Shown here: positions 9,096-18,267 of the stretch, piece by piece
Position numbering within the stretch: the stretch's first letter is position 1
Layout of the letters: each line of letters begins with the position of its first letter
NCBI GenBank assembly: GCA_009760855.2
Contig: WPIO01000111.1
Location: 870,001-902,500, forward strand
DNA: 32,500 bases
Source of the DNA: Cristatella mucedo
Taxonomy: Eukaryota > Bryozoa > Phylactolaemata > Cristatellidae
Reading direction: 5' to 3'
The notes under the pieces: model-generated
The model's input: the letters and a program-made list of their open reading frames with translations, nothing else
What the model was told of the DNA's origin: nothing
Database searches by the model: none
Program-made: the position numbers and the translations under genes

Positions 9096-9982
9096 TACAC
9101 TGCATCGTCCACGTTACGGATACGGACTGGACGCATTAAAAAGCGAACGCTTTTAGTCGCCGTCGTGTTTCCGCAGCTGTCGGCATATCGGCATGCATCG
9201 ATCCAGCATCTCCACTCGCTAGGCACGGTGAAGAGTTCGGGCGTCTCCGGCATTCGTCGCACGGCGGCTGAGACCAGCGCCGTAACGAGCGCTGGTCTCA
9301 GTGCTAGTCTCAGCCAATCAGATCCCGTAACGAGCGCTGCACTTGCGGCTCAGCTCTGCGCGCGGACGCGGAAGCCGCAAGCGCTGCGTTTCTTATGACT
9401 CAAAAGCGCCGACCGGCGTCCTTCCTTGGCCTCATCCCTCCGACGGCCCGTCGCCTCGCCTCTCTCGCCGGACCGTTGCCGTCTTGGCGTCCTCGTCTGA
9501 CCGCTTTTAGCGCGTACCGATTTGAGCCGATGCGAAGCCGACCCCGCCCCTGTTTGCAAGCGACGCCGCCCCGCCGTAGCCAGCGACCGCGAATGCCTGG
9601 CCGGTGCCCTGGCGCTCGTCGGGTGCTGAAGCTCGGCGCTCGCTCGGGCGCTAGCGATATCGGTCCGCATCGATGACCGCCCGGCCACCGCCAGGGATCG
9701 AGGCGCTCGCTTTTCGCGGCAGCGGAAGTTCGCGCATCCGGGCAGGGCGGTGCGCCTGTCGCTACGAGAAAGCGAGCTGACGAGCTGGCTGCGACGCCAA
9801 GCGGTCCCGAGTGGCGTCCCTTTCGCGAAGAGCAAGACGAGACAAAGCATTTGAGCTTTTCGCGTGCGCCTCAGCAGCTAGCGCAGCTTCGCTTGACTAC
9901 CGACGCAGTCTCTGCGGCTCTGGACGCCGGAAGCTCGAGGCACTCGCTTCAGCCGCCGCCGCCGCAACGTAACGCCGCCCAC
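9096..9982. other. CpG island upstream of member 2, possible distal promoter
   Basis: This is a GC- and CpG-rich stretch with many chance open frames on both strands, all Arg/Ala/Ser-rich and without recognisable motifs. It contains a 13-bp inverted repeat (9268-9301), a CCAAT sequence (9314-9318) and a repeated CCGTAACGAGCGCTG (about 9280 and 9327). I see no gene I would support here. Confidence 0.45.
9268..9301. repeat. Perfect 13-bp inverted repeat
   Basis: The arms are CTGAGACCAGCGC (9268-9280) and its exact reverse complement (9289-9301), separated by CGTAACGA. Part of the unit, CCGTAACGAGCGCTG, recurs about 47 bp downstream. It lies about 13 bp before AGCCAATCAG, a CCAAT-box-like site, so it may be a regulatory palindrome. 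Confidence 0.7.
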
Positions 9983-10144
9983 GTTCGAGCCGTCGTCGGG
10001 TCGCAATCGCTAGACAGCTGGATTGTGACGTCACAGCATCTCGCCAAACTCGGCGGCTGCTAACTACCGGTCGGCTGGCAGGCTCGCAATAGGATAGTCG
10101 CACGAGCGTTAAGCCTCGATCATACGACGCAGCCGAACGCCATC
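9983..10144 (+). promoter_or_regulatory. Proximal promoter of member 2 with CRE site
   Basis: The block aligns with 22046-22194 upstream of member 3. Shared pieces are GGGTCRCAATC, ATTGTGACGTCA, GCCAAACTC, GATAGTCGC, AAGCCTCGAT and CGCCATCATG at the start codon. TGACGTCA at 10026-10033 is a full palindromic CREB/ATF-type site, 112 bp before the ATG. No TATA box is seen. Confidence 0.6.
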
Positions 10145-11042
10145 ATGGCTAACGAGACGGCCATCGTGGCGTTGGCGATTAGCATAACAGTAATTGCGTT
10201 CGCCGCACTATGGTTCACACCGATTCGGTGCCGCGCGTGCAAGCTCTGCCAGCTGCTGGTCGACTGCTGTCGCCGCACGCGAAAGCGGTAAGCTGCCTGA
10301 GAGAAGCGAAGGGATTCGCGCGCCCAAGCCAGCCAGCCTCGCGATCGCGCCTCGTCGCAACTGCGGCTTCACACTCGGCGCCGCCGCCGTTTGGCGGGCG
10401 CGCGAATGGCAGGGAGAGCGCGATTGCCTGGAGCCAGCTACCCGGCCCGATTCCCCAGCATTCATCACCCCGGACGAAGGGCGAACGTGCGTTCAGCCGC
10501 ATGCCTGCCGCCGCAGCCTCGGCCGCACTCTGGACGGGACGAGCGGCTTCGCACCGCTGCACGGCGGCGCCGCGGAGGACCCTGCGGCACAGGCGATGCT
10601 GCCAAGCTCGGCGGCGGACCGTACGCTCGCTGTCTCGCTCTATCAGAATCGCTCTGGCTTGCTGCCGGTCGCCCGCCATCGTTAGGTTCGCTACTTTTTC
10701 AGTCGCTTCCAGCCACGGCAGCGGCACCTGCGGAGCGAGCCGTCCGGGGCCGAAACGGCCGTCATTCGAGCCTCACCGCTCGCCGCTAGCCCGCCTCCGC
10801 CGGCGGAGGTCGTGCAAGCCAGCACCGGCATCGAGATGGGCGACGGCGTCTACGTCGGTGACGGCAGCAGTGTTGCAGCCTTGTCCACGATCGTCTCGAT
10901 GCACTGCGACGCCGGCGGCCGCGGTACGGCCGCCGAAGAGCCGACTGAGCCGGCGGCCCTTCGGCAGATGCCCGCGGAACGCGAACCCGCTGCCGCGGCA
11001 GTCGCTGCGGCTATCGGTCTGGCGGACGCCACCGCGTCATAG
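10145..11042 (+). CDS. Family member 2: two-exon single-pass membrane protein, unrecognised
   Basis: Predicted exons are 10145-10287 and 10703-11042, giving 160 residues. Exon 1 starts at ATG in GCCATCATG. It encodes a short N-terminus (MANETAIV), a hydrophobic stretch at about residues 7-24 containing LAISI, then a Cys/Arg-rich part (CRACKLC, VDCCRRTRK). It ends AAGCG|GTAAGCTGC with an in-frame TAA across the donor. Exon 2 starts T10703 after TACTTTTTCAG and stays open to the stop at 11040-11042. The tail begins RFQPRQRHLRSEP, then has ASTGIEMGD, LSTIVSMHCDAGG and TAAEEP...ALRQMP...REPA. These elements align with members 1 and 3. The TIV core is kept, but the acidic residues seen in member 3 are not. 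Function is unknown. The Cys cluster next to the membrane could be acylated (inference). Confidence 0.62.
10288..10702 (+). other. Phase-2 intron of member 2
   Basis: The donor is GTAAGCTGCC and the acceptor CTACTTTTTCAG|TCGC. GTCGCCCGCCATCGTT at 10668-10683 is identical to 22924-22939 in member 3's intron, at nearly the same distance (19-20 nt) before the acceptor. A second shared island lies at 10515-10560 (around GACGGGACGAGCGGCT). Long open frames inside the intron are an effect of GC content unless an alternative exon exists. Confidence 0.5.
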
Positions 11043-11404
11043 AAAGCATCCCCACTCGCAAAACTGCAGGATATATTGAAGACAAATATAGTCTCGAACC
11101 ACTATTACTATAAAGTACAAAGTACGCGGCTGCGCAAGAACGTCGCAGTGCCAAGATGACGATCGCGAAAAGTTTTCCTTTGAAGCAGAAGCGCGACCAG
11201 GCGACCGTCAATACCGGGTGTGGGAGGCTGCCATGCAGACTACCGAACGTGAAAACGGCCGGTGTCAAGATCGTAGCATTTCATGGCTGAGGTCATAGAT
11301 CAAGGCCTGAAGCCTTATAGTTTAGCACCTGAATGAAGATTAGCTTCCCTCATGCTTGTTGTCTTTTAGCATGCTACCGCTAAGCATTCGAACGTTCTTC
11401 CTTT
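11043..11404. other. Region after member 2, no feature seen
   Basis: GC content drops here. I see no gene, and no copy of the VFAAN-type downstream segment found after members 1 and 3. No clear polyadenylation hexamer is visible. Confidence 0.4.
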
Positions 11405-11618
11405 GTAGCAAATGACTTGCTTCAGAACATCCCCTGACTTGACCACATTTAAAAAGAACTTGAAAACACACCTATTTAGGTCAGCATTTAGTGGGTCCCC
11501 GTGATTCGTCCTTGATGTGCTTATGCGTGCTGACACTGTGCATGCTGCCGCTAACCACATTTGCATGCTGACCCTGTGCACGTCACCCCTAACCACGTTG
11601 TTCATATGTAATGCAATA
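11405..11618 (+). mobile_element. LINE-B copy, part 1 (interrupted by LINE-A)
   Basis: The sequence matches the end of LINE-B coding and 3' UTR: TCCCCTGACTTGACCACATT, then CAGCATTTAGTGGGTCC, then TGCATGCTGCCGCTAACCAC. It breaks off at TTGTTCAT near 11612-11618 and continues at GTTGTTTATCAAGCATGAT near 11970. Confidence 0.8.
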
Positions 11619-11967
11619 TAATGCATCTCCGTCTGTAACTCTACAAAGTCATAAAGACCATGTGGGTGTTACGCAGGAGAGTTTTGTATAGCGCACTCAC
11701 TGCCTGAGCGGCTTTCGGTACGCATTCGGTAGCCAACAGGCTTCGTCTCACGCAACAAAGAAGAAGTGGGAAGCACAGCAGAGTCAGGAGAGCAGTTGAG
11801 GTAGTGAGTAGCATAGAAGTAGCAGCTCTGGACCGCTGAAAAGGATGTGCCATAGCCGGCAGTAGGAGAGTAGTTGTCGTTGCGTAAGAGTTGTAGAAGC
11901 AAGTTTCACAGTCTAGGACCTGCAGAGCTAAAGCCTCTATCGTCAAAGGTCCTTTAACGGAGGAATG
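11619..11967 (-). mobile_element. LINE-A copy inserted in LINE-B
   Basis: This is a 5'-truncated 3' end on the minus strand, from the terminal CGGAGAT near 11632 back to the region around GPRL. A minus-strand 77-codon piece (11669-11902) retains TSSLLRETKPVGYRMRTESR. The insertion splits the LINE-B 3' UTR with at most a two- to three-base duplication. Confidence 0.8.
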
Positions 11968-12100
11968 GATGTTGTTTATCAAGCATGATACTACTCACGA
12001 TTCAATCGCGTTTTCCTTTGCAGCAAATGTAAAGCGCCTACGAAGAGATTGAGTTCTCCGAGGGCGCTTTATCAAGTTAATTATTATTATTATTATTAAA
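11968..12100 (+). mobile_element. LINE-B copy, part 2 with stem-loop and tail
   Basis: The sequence continues from GTTGTTTATCAAGC through GCAAATGTAAAGCGCCTACG, the stem-loop closing in AGGGCGCTTT, and an ATT tail to about 12098. Confidence 0.8.
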
Positions 12101-12104
12101 TCTA

Positions 12105-12178
12105 AAATGCCTAGAATGAGAGATTGCGCCATCTGAGGGCTCTATACCAAGTGCATCACTATTATTATTCTTATTATC
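12105..12178 (+). mobile_element. Second LINE-B 3'-end fragment
   Basis: The fragment has a diverged stem-loop (AAAATGCCTAGAATGAGAGA ... CTGAGGGCTCTATACCAAG) and an ATT-type tail. It lies directly behind the previous copy. Confidence 0.65.
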
Positions 12179-12594
12179 TTAGGGTGCTGTGCAAATGAAA
12201 TATATTACAATTTGTAGCCGTTATGCTGAATCGGCTGCCGAAGTGATTCTCATTCCAAACGTTGCATTTTGATGAGTACTAGTCGCACTTCTTTCCTTTT
12301 TTTGAAAAAATAAACCTGAGACAAATACACTGCCAGTCCGTGTCAGTTACTGGATACAGTGAAAGTGACCATTCAGGCACTGGCAATGTTGCCAATTACT
12401 ACTAAAAGATGTAAGTAGTGATGCTGATGACTAGTTTCTTGCTAACTGTGCTGACTACAGCGAACTTATAATAATGCAAAATAAACTATTTATTCAGTAA
12501 CCATGTTTTCGAATTGCAATTTCTTTTCAAAAACTTATACTTTGGTGCGACTTATACTCTTAAAAATACGGTAGTTACGCCGAGTATCGTTTTG
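12179..12594. other. AT-rich DNA with a possible DNA-transposon end
   Basis: No gene is seen. GGTGCGACTTATACTC followed by AAAAATACGGTA at about 12543-12573 resembles termini of non-autonomous DNA transposons known from many animals (recalled, family uncertain). The opposite end was not found. Confidence 0.3.
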
Positions 12595-12794
12595 AGAGTT
12601 GAGCTACCGGAGTGGAGCATCAGCAACGTAACCAATCAAGAGAGGCCTCGCTGACCTAGCGTTCTGGGTAGCAGACAAAACATGGCTGCCAACAAACGTG
12701 CTCTGCTCGGCCAAGATGCTTCGTATCGTTTCATTACATGGTGGTAGCGGTGAAGTTATAGAGCGTCACTCTGAATATCAACAAAGCTCAAGAG

Positions 12795-13391
12795 ATGGCT
12801 AAGTGTAACCCTCTAGCGGAGTTTACGTTTGACGAGCCGGGGTTATAGACGGCTTGGGAAAATTGTCTTCGCCATTGTGTGACGGTAACCGAGTTGACTT
12901 TGGAGGAACTGGACATATAGAAATAAAGGTAAGTACACGTTTGTACGCCGTGGGGGCGCAAGTCAAAGCGATATTCGACACCTTTAAATATGAGTCGACT
13001 AAGTGAAGACGTTTGATTTCATCATGGGCAAATTTGATGACTAATTCATACCGCAAGGAATACCATCCACGATTGGGCTATGTTTAACCACCACTTTCAA
13101 CATCCGGGTGAGTCTACCGGGGTATTCATACGGGCGCTGCATGATTTAGCTTCGCACTGCGAATGCGGTGCGGTGAAAGGTGAACTGATCAAAGATCGTC
13201 TGGTTGTGGGCTTTTCCGACCTCAAACTTTCAGAAGCCCTGCAACTAATCCCTGAATTTTCATTAACTGCGTTGCTACGAAAGGCTCGTCGGACGATAAC
13301 GGTAAAATCACAACTGAGTCTGCAGAACTCGGTTTTAGATGTCTACGAGGTTCGTCGGCGACTACAGTCCACCGACTGCCTTGAGCCCTGA
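12795..13391 (+). pseudogene. Gypsy gag remnant
   Basis: ATG 12795 opens MAKCNPLAEFTFDEPG and meets a stop soon after. The continuing reading shows a capsid-like part best preserved at 13080-13391: FNHHFQHPGEST, FIRALHDLASHCECG, ELIKDRLVVGFSDLKLSEAL. This pattern (a long single repeat of H-x-C and IxDRxVxGxxD) is typical of metazoan Gypsy gag. Several stops lie between 12840 and 13080. Confidence 0.7.
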
Positions 13392-13429
13392 GCCTTCGAG
13401 GCTAACAGCCACATAGACCGCAGGAGAAT

Positions 13430-13560
13430 TATGCTTTCCGATAAGGCAAAAGAAGCGAACAGCAGCCAGAGCTGTAACTCGGCTCGCACTCGTGGATGCT
13501 GCCCGGCACGTGACCGTCGTTGCAATACCTACCGGCAGTGGGGCCACTAAGTGATGCGCT
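13430..13560 (+). pseudogene. Gypsy zinc-knuckle remnant
   Basis: A reading near 13490-13555 gives CPARDRRCNTYRQWGH followed by a stop. It resembles the second CCHC knuckle of Gypsy nucleocapsids, with a Tyr at an expected Cys. The first knuckle is not clear. Confidence 0.45.
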
Positions 13561-13639
13561 ACAAATCACACATACAACCTGATGCTAAAGTAACCCGATG
13601 GTGAGAATTACACAACGGATGCCATTACAATCCCTCTAG

Positions 13640-13815
13640 CTGAGGAGTGCCAGTCGGTAAGAGCATCATCACGCCGGCAAGTAGCGCTGACGTAACCGTC
13701 ATTACGGAAGACACCTACGCTCGACTACTACGTCCACCTCGCCTCGAGGCTAGAGCAGTAAAACTACAGTGTCGGCAACCGCCTGGCTTTTAAGGGTACC
13801 TTCAAAGCGAACGTA
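13640..13815 (+). pseudogene. Gypsy protease remnant, catalytic Asp lost
   Basis: A reading at about 13676-13720 gives SSADVTVITEDTYARL. This matches the retropepsin region after the active-site triplet, where D-T/S-G-A is expected before DVTV. Here the triplet has decayed to a Ser/Ala-rich stretch without the Asp. Confidence 0.5.
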
Positions 13816-13823
13816 ATGTAATT

Positions 13824-13883
13824 TATCTCCGTCTGTAACTCCGCAAAGTCATACAGACCACGTGGGTGTTACGCAGGAGAGTT
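13824..13883 (-). mobile_element. LINE-A copy, terminal 60 bp (part 1 of a split copy)
   Basis: The minus strand shows the standard end: TAACACCCACGTGGTCTGTA, then a TTTGCGGAGTTACAGACGGA stretch. The rest of this copy lies at 14488-14692. The LINE-A at 13884-14487 split it. Confidence 0.75.
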
Positions 13884-14487
13884 TCGTCGATGAATATGGC
13901 TGCCAGGCTGGTCTTCAAGTCCCAGCGGTTTGAGCACGTGTCACCTCTGCTGAAAGAGCTAGGATGGTTGCCGGTTGAGCAAAGGATACAGAGCAAAGTT
14001 CTAACGCTGACCCACAAGGCCCGCCACGGCTTGGCTCCTTCGTACCCAGCTGAACTGCTGCATCAGTTTCAGCCTGTTCGTGCCCTGAGGTCCTGTGTGG
14101 ACAATAAATTAGCTGTTCCATTCCTCCGCTCAAAGACAGTTGGCGACAGAAGCTTTAGCTCCGCAGGTCCTAGACTGTGGAACTCGCTTCCACAATTCTT
14201 ACGCAACGACATCTAATCTCCAACTGCCGACTATGGCACATCTTTTTCAGTGGTCCTGAACTGCTACTTCTATACTACTCACTACCTCAACTGCTCTCCT
14301 GACTCTGCTATGCTTCCCACTTTCTCTTTGTTGCGTGAGACGAAGTCTGTTGGCTTCAGAATGCGTACCAAAAGCCACTTAGGCTGTTAGTGCGTTATAT
14401 AAAAAACTCTTCTACGTAACACCCACATGATCTTTATGACTTTGTGGAGTTACGGACGGAGATACGTTACATTACATTACATTAAAT
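13884..14487 (+). mobile_element. LINE-A copy inserted in LINE-A
   Basis: The plus strand carries the C-terminal coding remnant (MNMAARLVFKSQRFEH, LGWLPVEQRIQSKVLTLTHK, SFSSAGPRLWNSLP). A 116-codon open part runs 13866-14216, then come the 3' end and an (ACATT)n tail at about 14463-14487. Candidate target duplication TTCGT flanks it (about 13879-13883 and just after the tail). Confidence 0.8.
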
Positions 14488-14692
14488 TCGTATAGAGCAC
14501 TCACAGCCTAAGCGGCTTTCGGTACGCATTCGGTAGCCAACAGACTTCATCTCATGCAACAAAGAGAAAGTGGGAAGCATAGCAGAGTCAGGAGAGCAGT
14601 TGAGGTAGTGAGTAGCATTGAAGTAGCAGCTCGGGACCGCTGAAAAGGATGTGCCATATTCGGCAGTGGGAGAGTAGTTGTCGTTGCGTAAG
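14488..14692 (-). mobile_element. LINE-A copy, part 2 of the split copy
   Basis: The sequence continues the minus-strand copy whose end is at 13824-13883. It reads from GTATAGAGCACTCACAGCC to GTTGTCGTTGCGTAAG, where the Gypsy sequence resumes. Confidence 0.75.
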
Positions 14693-14781
14693 AAGTTAAA
14701 GCGGAAATGATTTATTTACCTGCCGCCAGCCTACGTAGTTGCCGAGGCAAGAAATAGTCTCATCAGCCGACAAGCTTCTCT

Positions 14782-15545
14782 GTGCACGGGACTGATCAAG
14801 CTCGGCTAAGGGAAACTATTCTTCGTGATCCGGTATTTGGAGAGATCGGATTGAAGCTTTGCCAGGCTGTGCACCGGCGGCCGGACCATACTGCGTACAC
14901 CAGCTTACGGCATGCCCAGACTGCTATTCCCTTTAGTAAAGGACGGACTCCTTCGAATGGAGAAGAACGGCATCATTGAATGATTGTATCGGAGTCGACC
15001 GAGTGGTGCTCTCCAATCGTACCGGTCCTGAAGCCCAATGGTAAAGCGAGCCTTTGTGTCGACTCGAAGTGCTTATATCAAGCAGCGGTTCGTGAAAGCT
15101 ACATGCTACCTACGCACGATGAAACTTTGCCTAAGCTTTTTGGTGCTACGATGTTCTCTAAGTTGGATGCCTCAAGCCGATTCTTGGCTATTCCATTGTC
15201 CCCGTGAGAGCACTCGCTTAACAACGGTTATAATACCGTTTGGACGTTTTTGTTTTTGTCGGATGTCCTTTGGCATTACTAGCACGCCGGAGATCTTTCA
15301 GCTACTTATGCACGGACCTCTTGGGTGAGATCGAAGGTGTAACCGTTTATATGGATGACTGGTTTGGTTTATGGATTCATGCCGGCTGAGCATGGCAATA
15401 AATTGCGCTGTGTCATTTCCGAAATTTCGAAGTCAGGCCTAAAGTTGAATAGAGGCAAGTATATATTCCGCCATCCCGTTGTGACGTTCTTAGGACACGT
15501 TATTTATGCCAGGGCGTCCGATCGTCAGAAGACAAAATAGAAGCC
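14782..15545 (+). pseudogene. Gypsy reverse transcriptase remnant
   Basis: RT motifs follow in order across frames: SEWCSPIVPVLKPNG-type (here STEWCSPIVPVLKPNGK), CVDSKCL (usually CVDYR.LN), FSKLDASSRFLAIPL, then a degenerate FGI-containing block. VYMDD comes near 15347-15361, after which the frame shifts, then LVYGFMPAEH, GLKLNRGKYIF and VTFLGHVI. Both the LDA and YMDD catalytic motifs are still visible. Stops occur at 14979 and 15207, and frameshifts near 15215 and 15360 make it non-functional. Confidence 0.75.
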
Positions 15546-15559
15546 ATCCTCAACCTCAC

Positions 15560-16230
15560 TGATTCGACCAGCACCAGCCAGCTAAAGCGATGTCTTTGTA
15601 AGATGAACTACCACAGCCAGTTTGTGGCAAATCTGGCCACTGTCTCAAAACCGCTAAGCGATCTCTCGTCTGACTCAGCTTGGTACTTAGGGCCAAACTA
15701 GAGAAAAAATTCAGAGAAACAAAGTTACTTTTGACTAAGGCGCTAGTGTTGGCTTAATTCGAGCCACAGAAGTCGGTGATTGTCAGTGCCGATGCCAGTA
15801 GCTATGTTCTAGGTGCCTTTGTGCTGCAATGCCACGGATCGGGAGAGCAAGATGTGCGACCTGTCGTATTTGCATCCCGAACGTAGAGATACGCTCAGAT
15901 CGAAAAATAGTGTCTTGCGGCGGTGTGGACATGCGAGAAATTCAGTCAGTTCCTTGTTCGTTTGCCTTTTTTTGAGCTTCGCACTGACCATAAACCGCTT
16001 AGTCCGTTGCTGATGAATAAGAACCCCGTTCGAGCTCTTGTCAGGGGCCAACCCCTAGTGATGCAAAGCGTTTAACCCTGCTTCTTGTATGTGTCTGCTA
16101 AGATCCCGATGATAGCTAGTACCACTACCTAGGAGTGAGGAACGCGACCAAGCCGAAGCCGTTCAGCTTTAAGTAGACGTCGTTGTCGCTAAATTGCTTT
16201 CAGTAACTCGCTTGAGCAAAGTAAAGCAGG
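15560..16230 (+). pseudogene. Gypsy RNase H and linker remnant
   Basis: The reading includes a thumb-like NYHSQFVANLA-type segment near 15607 and a FELRTDHKPLSP block near 15970-16010. TDHKPL is the usual RNase H landmark in Gypsy Pol. Many stops and frame changes are present. Confidence 0.55.
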
Positions 16231-16236
16231 TTGCCG

Positions 16237-16455
16237 CTGACTACAGTGAGCTACAGGCTGTCATCGAGTATACGCTGTGAGGTAAGCATAAATCGTGAAA
16301 GGACTTCCCTGAGACCTTGCGGAAGTAATTTTCCATAAGTATATGTATATATATATACTTATGGAAAATTACTTCCGCAAGGTCTCAGGGAATTCACGAT
16401 TTATGCTTACCTCACAGCGTATACTCGATGACAGCCTGTAGCTCACTGTAGTCAG
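16237..16455. repeat. Near-perfect long inverted repeat (about 103-bp arms)
   Basis: The left arm 16237-16344 and right arm 16353-16455 are reverse complements. They are identical except for five extra bases (AGGAC) in the left arm. The centre is an AT-rich GTATATAT-type loop. The left arm is the Gypsy integrase N-terminal region (YSELQAVIEY), so the right arm is an inverted duplication of it. Confidence 0.9.
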
Positions 16456-16997
16456 GGAATTGAAGGAGTTGAATTGAATTTGGAATTGGGAATTGAAGGA
16501 GTTGCGGACGACCCCTTTTCCCAAAGAAGCATTACAAATCTCGGTCATGGCAGGGCTAAGTTAGTCTGCCAGTAAAGATCACAGAGATGATGGTATAGGG
16601 TCTTCAGCAGACGAGCTCTTTTTGGTAGATCTTATTAAAGTAGCCATACGGCATGCAGAAACCTCGGAAAACCTTTGAAATAAGGTCACAGGTTGTAATA
16701 ACGCAATTGCTTTAGTGGGAGGGGGCTTTATGGAGGCGCAAATGCGCACAAGTGTTTAAGTAAAGAAGACTGAAAACTTTTCGGCTGAGCCCTTAACACC
16801 TGGGGAGTCAAACCTTTCAGCATTGGCCAGTAAATGGTTTACTGTCATGTAAATCTGTTTAGGGTCCGACTGGCAGGAATTCAGTTTTCGAGTGATAAAA
16901 GAAGCTCTGGTTTTTTTAAGGTTTCGGGTGCAAACTCAAAGGAAATCTTTGAAATTTACTAGATCTGCATCAGACTCAGATTTCTTGAAACGACGTT
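16456..16997. other. No gene; short direct repeat
   Basis: GGAATTGAAGGAGTTG occurs twice at about 16455-16471 and 16489-16504, just outside the long inverted repeat. The rest has no supported feature. It may hold diverged LINE sequence, which cannot be shown here. Confidence 0.4.
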
Positions 16998-17770
16998 CAT
17001 AATAATAATAATAATAATTCACTTGGCCCCTGAGAACTCAATCTCTTCATAGGCGTTTCACATTTGGGCAAAGGGAAACGCGATTGAATGGTGAGTAACA
17101 TCATGCTCGATAAACAACATGAATAACATGGTTAGGGGTGACATGCACAGGGCCAGCATGCTAGTGTGGTTAGTGGCAGCATGCACAGTGTCAGCACGCA
17201 TAAGCACATGAAGGAAGAATCACAGGGACCTACTATATGCTGTCCTAAATAGGTATCAAGTGCATTATCAAGTGTGCATTTGAGTTCTTTTCAAATGTTG
17301 TTAAGTCAGGGGATGTTGTGGCGAAAGTCGGGAGGGAGTTCCAGGCTTTGGGAGCATACGAACTAAATGCACGGTCTCCAAAGAAGTTGGGGTTTGTACG
17401 AGGTAATGGTAAACTGTTGGCTTCCGAAAAGCGGTGGTACAATGCTTAGCCTGCTGTGGGATTTGATCAGAGAGATAGGCTGTTGCCAAAAAATGAAGTG
17501 ACCTAAAAGTGAGCGACAAAACCTTGAAGTCGATCCGTTGCTTGACTGGTAGCCAGTGCAGGTCGGCGAGAAGTGGTGTGATATGGCAACTGCGACGCTC
17601 ACGACAGACAAGCCTAGCTGCGGAGTTTTGCACTAGCTGTAATTGCCTGATTGCACATGCCGGTAGGCCAGCAAGCGGTGAGTTACAAAAGTCAAGTCGG
17701 TTCAAGCCTGTGCTTAACCCGGCGCATGTATAGGATTCTTTTTGTAAATTGAAAGGAATCTCCACGACTT
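16998..17770 (-). mobile_element. LINE-B copy, C-terminus and 3' end
   Basis: On the minus strand a 170-codon frame (17301-17813) reads NRLDFCNSPLAGLPAC, VQNSAARLVCRERRSCHI, LADLHWLPVKQRIDFKVLSL. The 3' UTR, stem-loop (about 17025-17060) and ATT tail (about 16998-17018) follow. The N-terminal part of that frame before CAGLSTGLNRLDF is probably flanking or diverged sequence. Confidence 0.85.
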
Positions 17771-18235
17771 CGTACTCGGACAGAATGAACGGGAGCATGA
17801 TTGTCAAGTGCATTGCTAAGTGTCATGTTCACTGCACCAGTGAGGATACCGAGGCAGCCGATCAGGTCTTAATGCAGATCAAGAAGACCTGCACCACAAA
17901 CAGATTTCAAAAACTTGTCTGTGTCAATGCTTTGTAAGGTACGTCGCTAGACAAGTTCGACAGTACCCTGTACGTACAAGGGTGCAGGAACAGTAAACTA
18001 GACCAAAAAGTGATCTGGGAGGGTCAGTGGGCACATCACAAGGTCAGTGGAGAGGACATCCTTAGGGATCACGAGATCTAGAAATACTAACTAACGTGAG
18101 AGCACCTACAATATGGCGGCGGCAGTCTCATGGTCGGCTGCTGAAACAAGAACCTGACAAACCCGGAGCTAGTTTCAGCACTAATGGGAGCAGAGGGCGA
18201 TAGAGGCAAAACATTCAAAAGCTTTCCGCTCCAGT
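17771..18235. other. No supported feature
   Basis: This is unique-looking DNA with a 62-codon plus-strand frame (17749-17937, SEDTEAADQVLMQIKKTC...) that I do not recognise. It has no partner exons or conserved neighbours. Confidence 0.35.

Positions 18236-18267
<32 letters not shown>

Larger units (their letters stand above)
12795..16344 (+). mobile_element. Ty3/Gypsy-type LTR retrotransposon remnant, internal region
   Basis: The degenerate domains appear in the canonical Ty3/Gypsy order: gag, zinc knuckle, protease, RT, RNase H and the start of integrase. Each has stops and frameshifts. Two LINE-A insertions split it at 13824-14692. It is cut off inside the integrase N-terminal region by the inverted duplication at 16237-16455. 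No LTR pair could be recognised; a 5' LTR would be expected before about 12760. Confidence 0.8.

Noticed and set aside
9350-9850. Long minus-strand frame in the CpG island before member 2 (starts MLCLVLLFAKG)
   Set aside because: Arg/Ala/Ser-rich composition typical of chance frames in GC-rich DNA, no domain, competing frames on the other strand, and no counterpart at members 1 or 3.
10194-11079. Overlapping long plus-strand frames in member 2 (10194-10685, 10210-11079)
   Set aside because: They are out of phase with the spliced exons and lack the motifs shared among paralogs. High GC content keeps several frames open.
12590-12760. 5' LTR and primer-binding site of the Gypsy element
   Set aside because: A CCAAT-containing stretch lies before gag, but no matching 3' LTR exists in the window and no convincing tRNA-complementary site was found.
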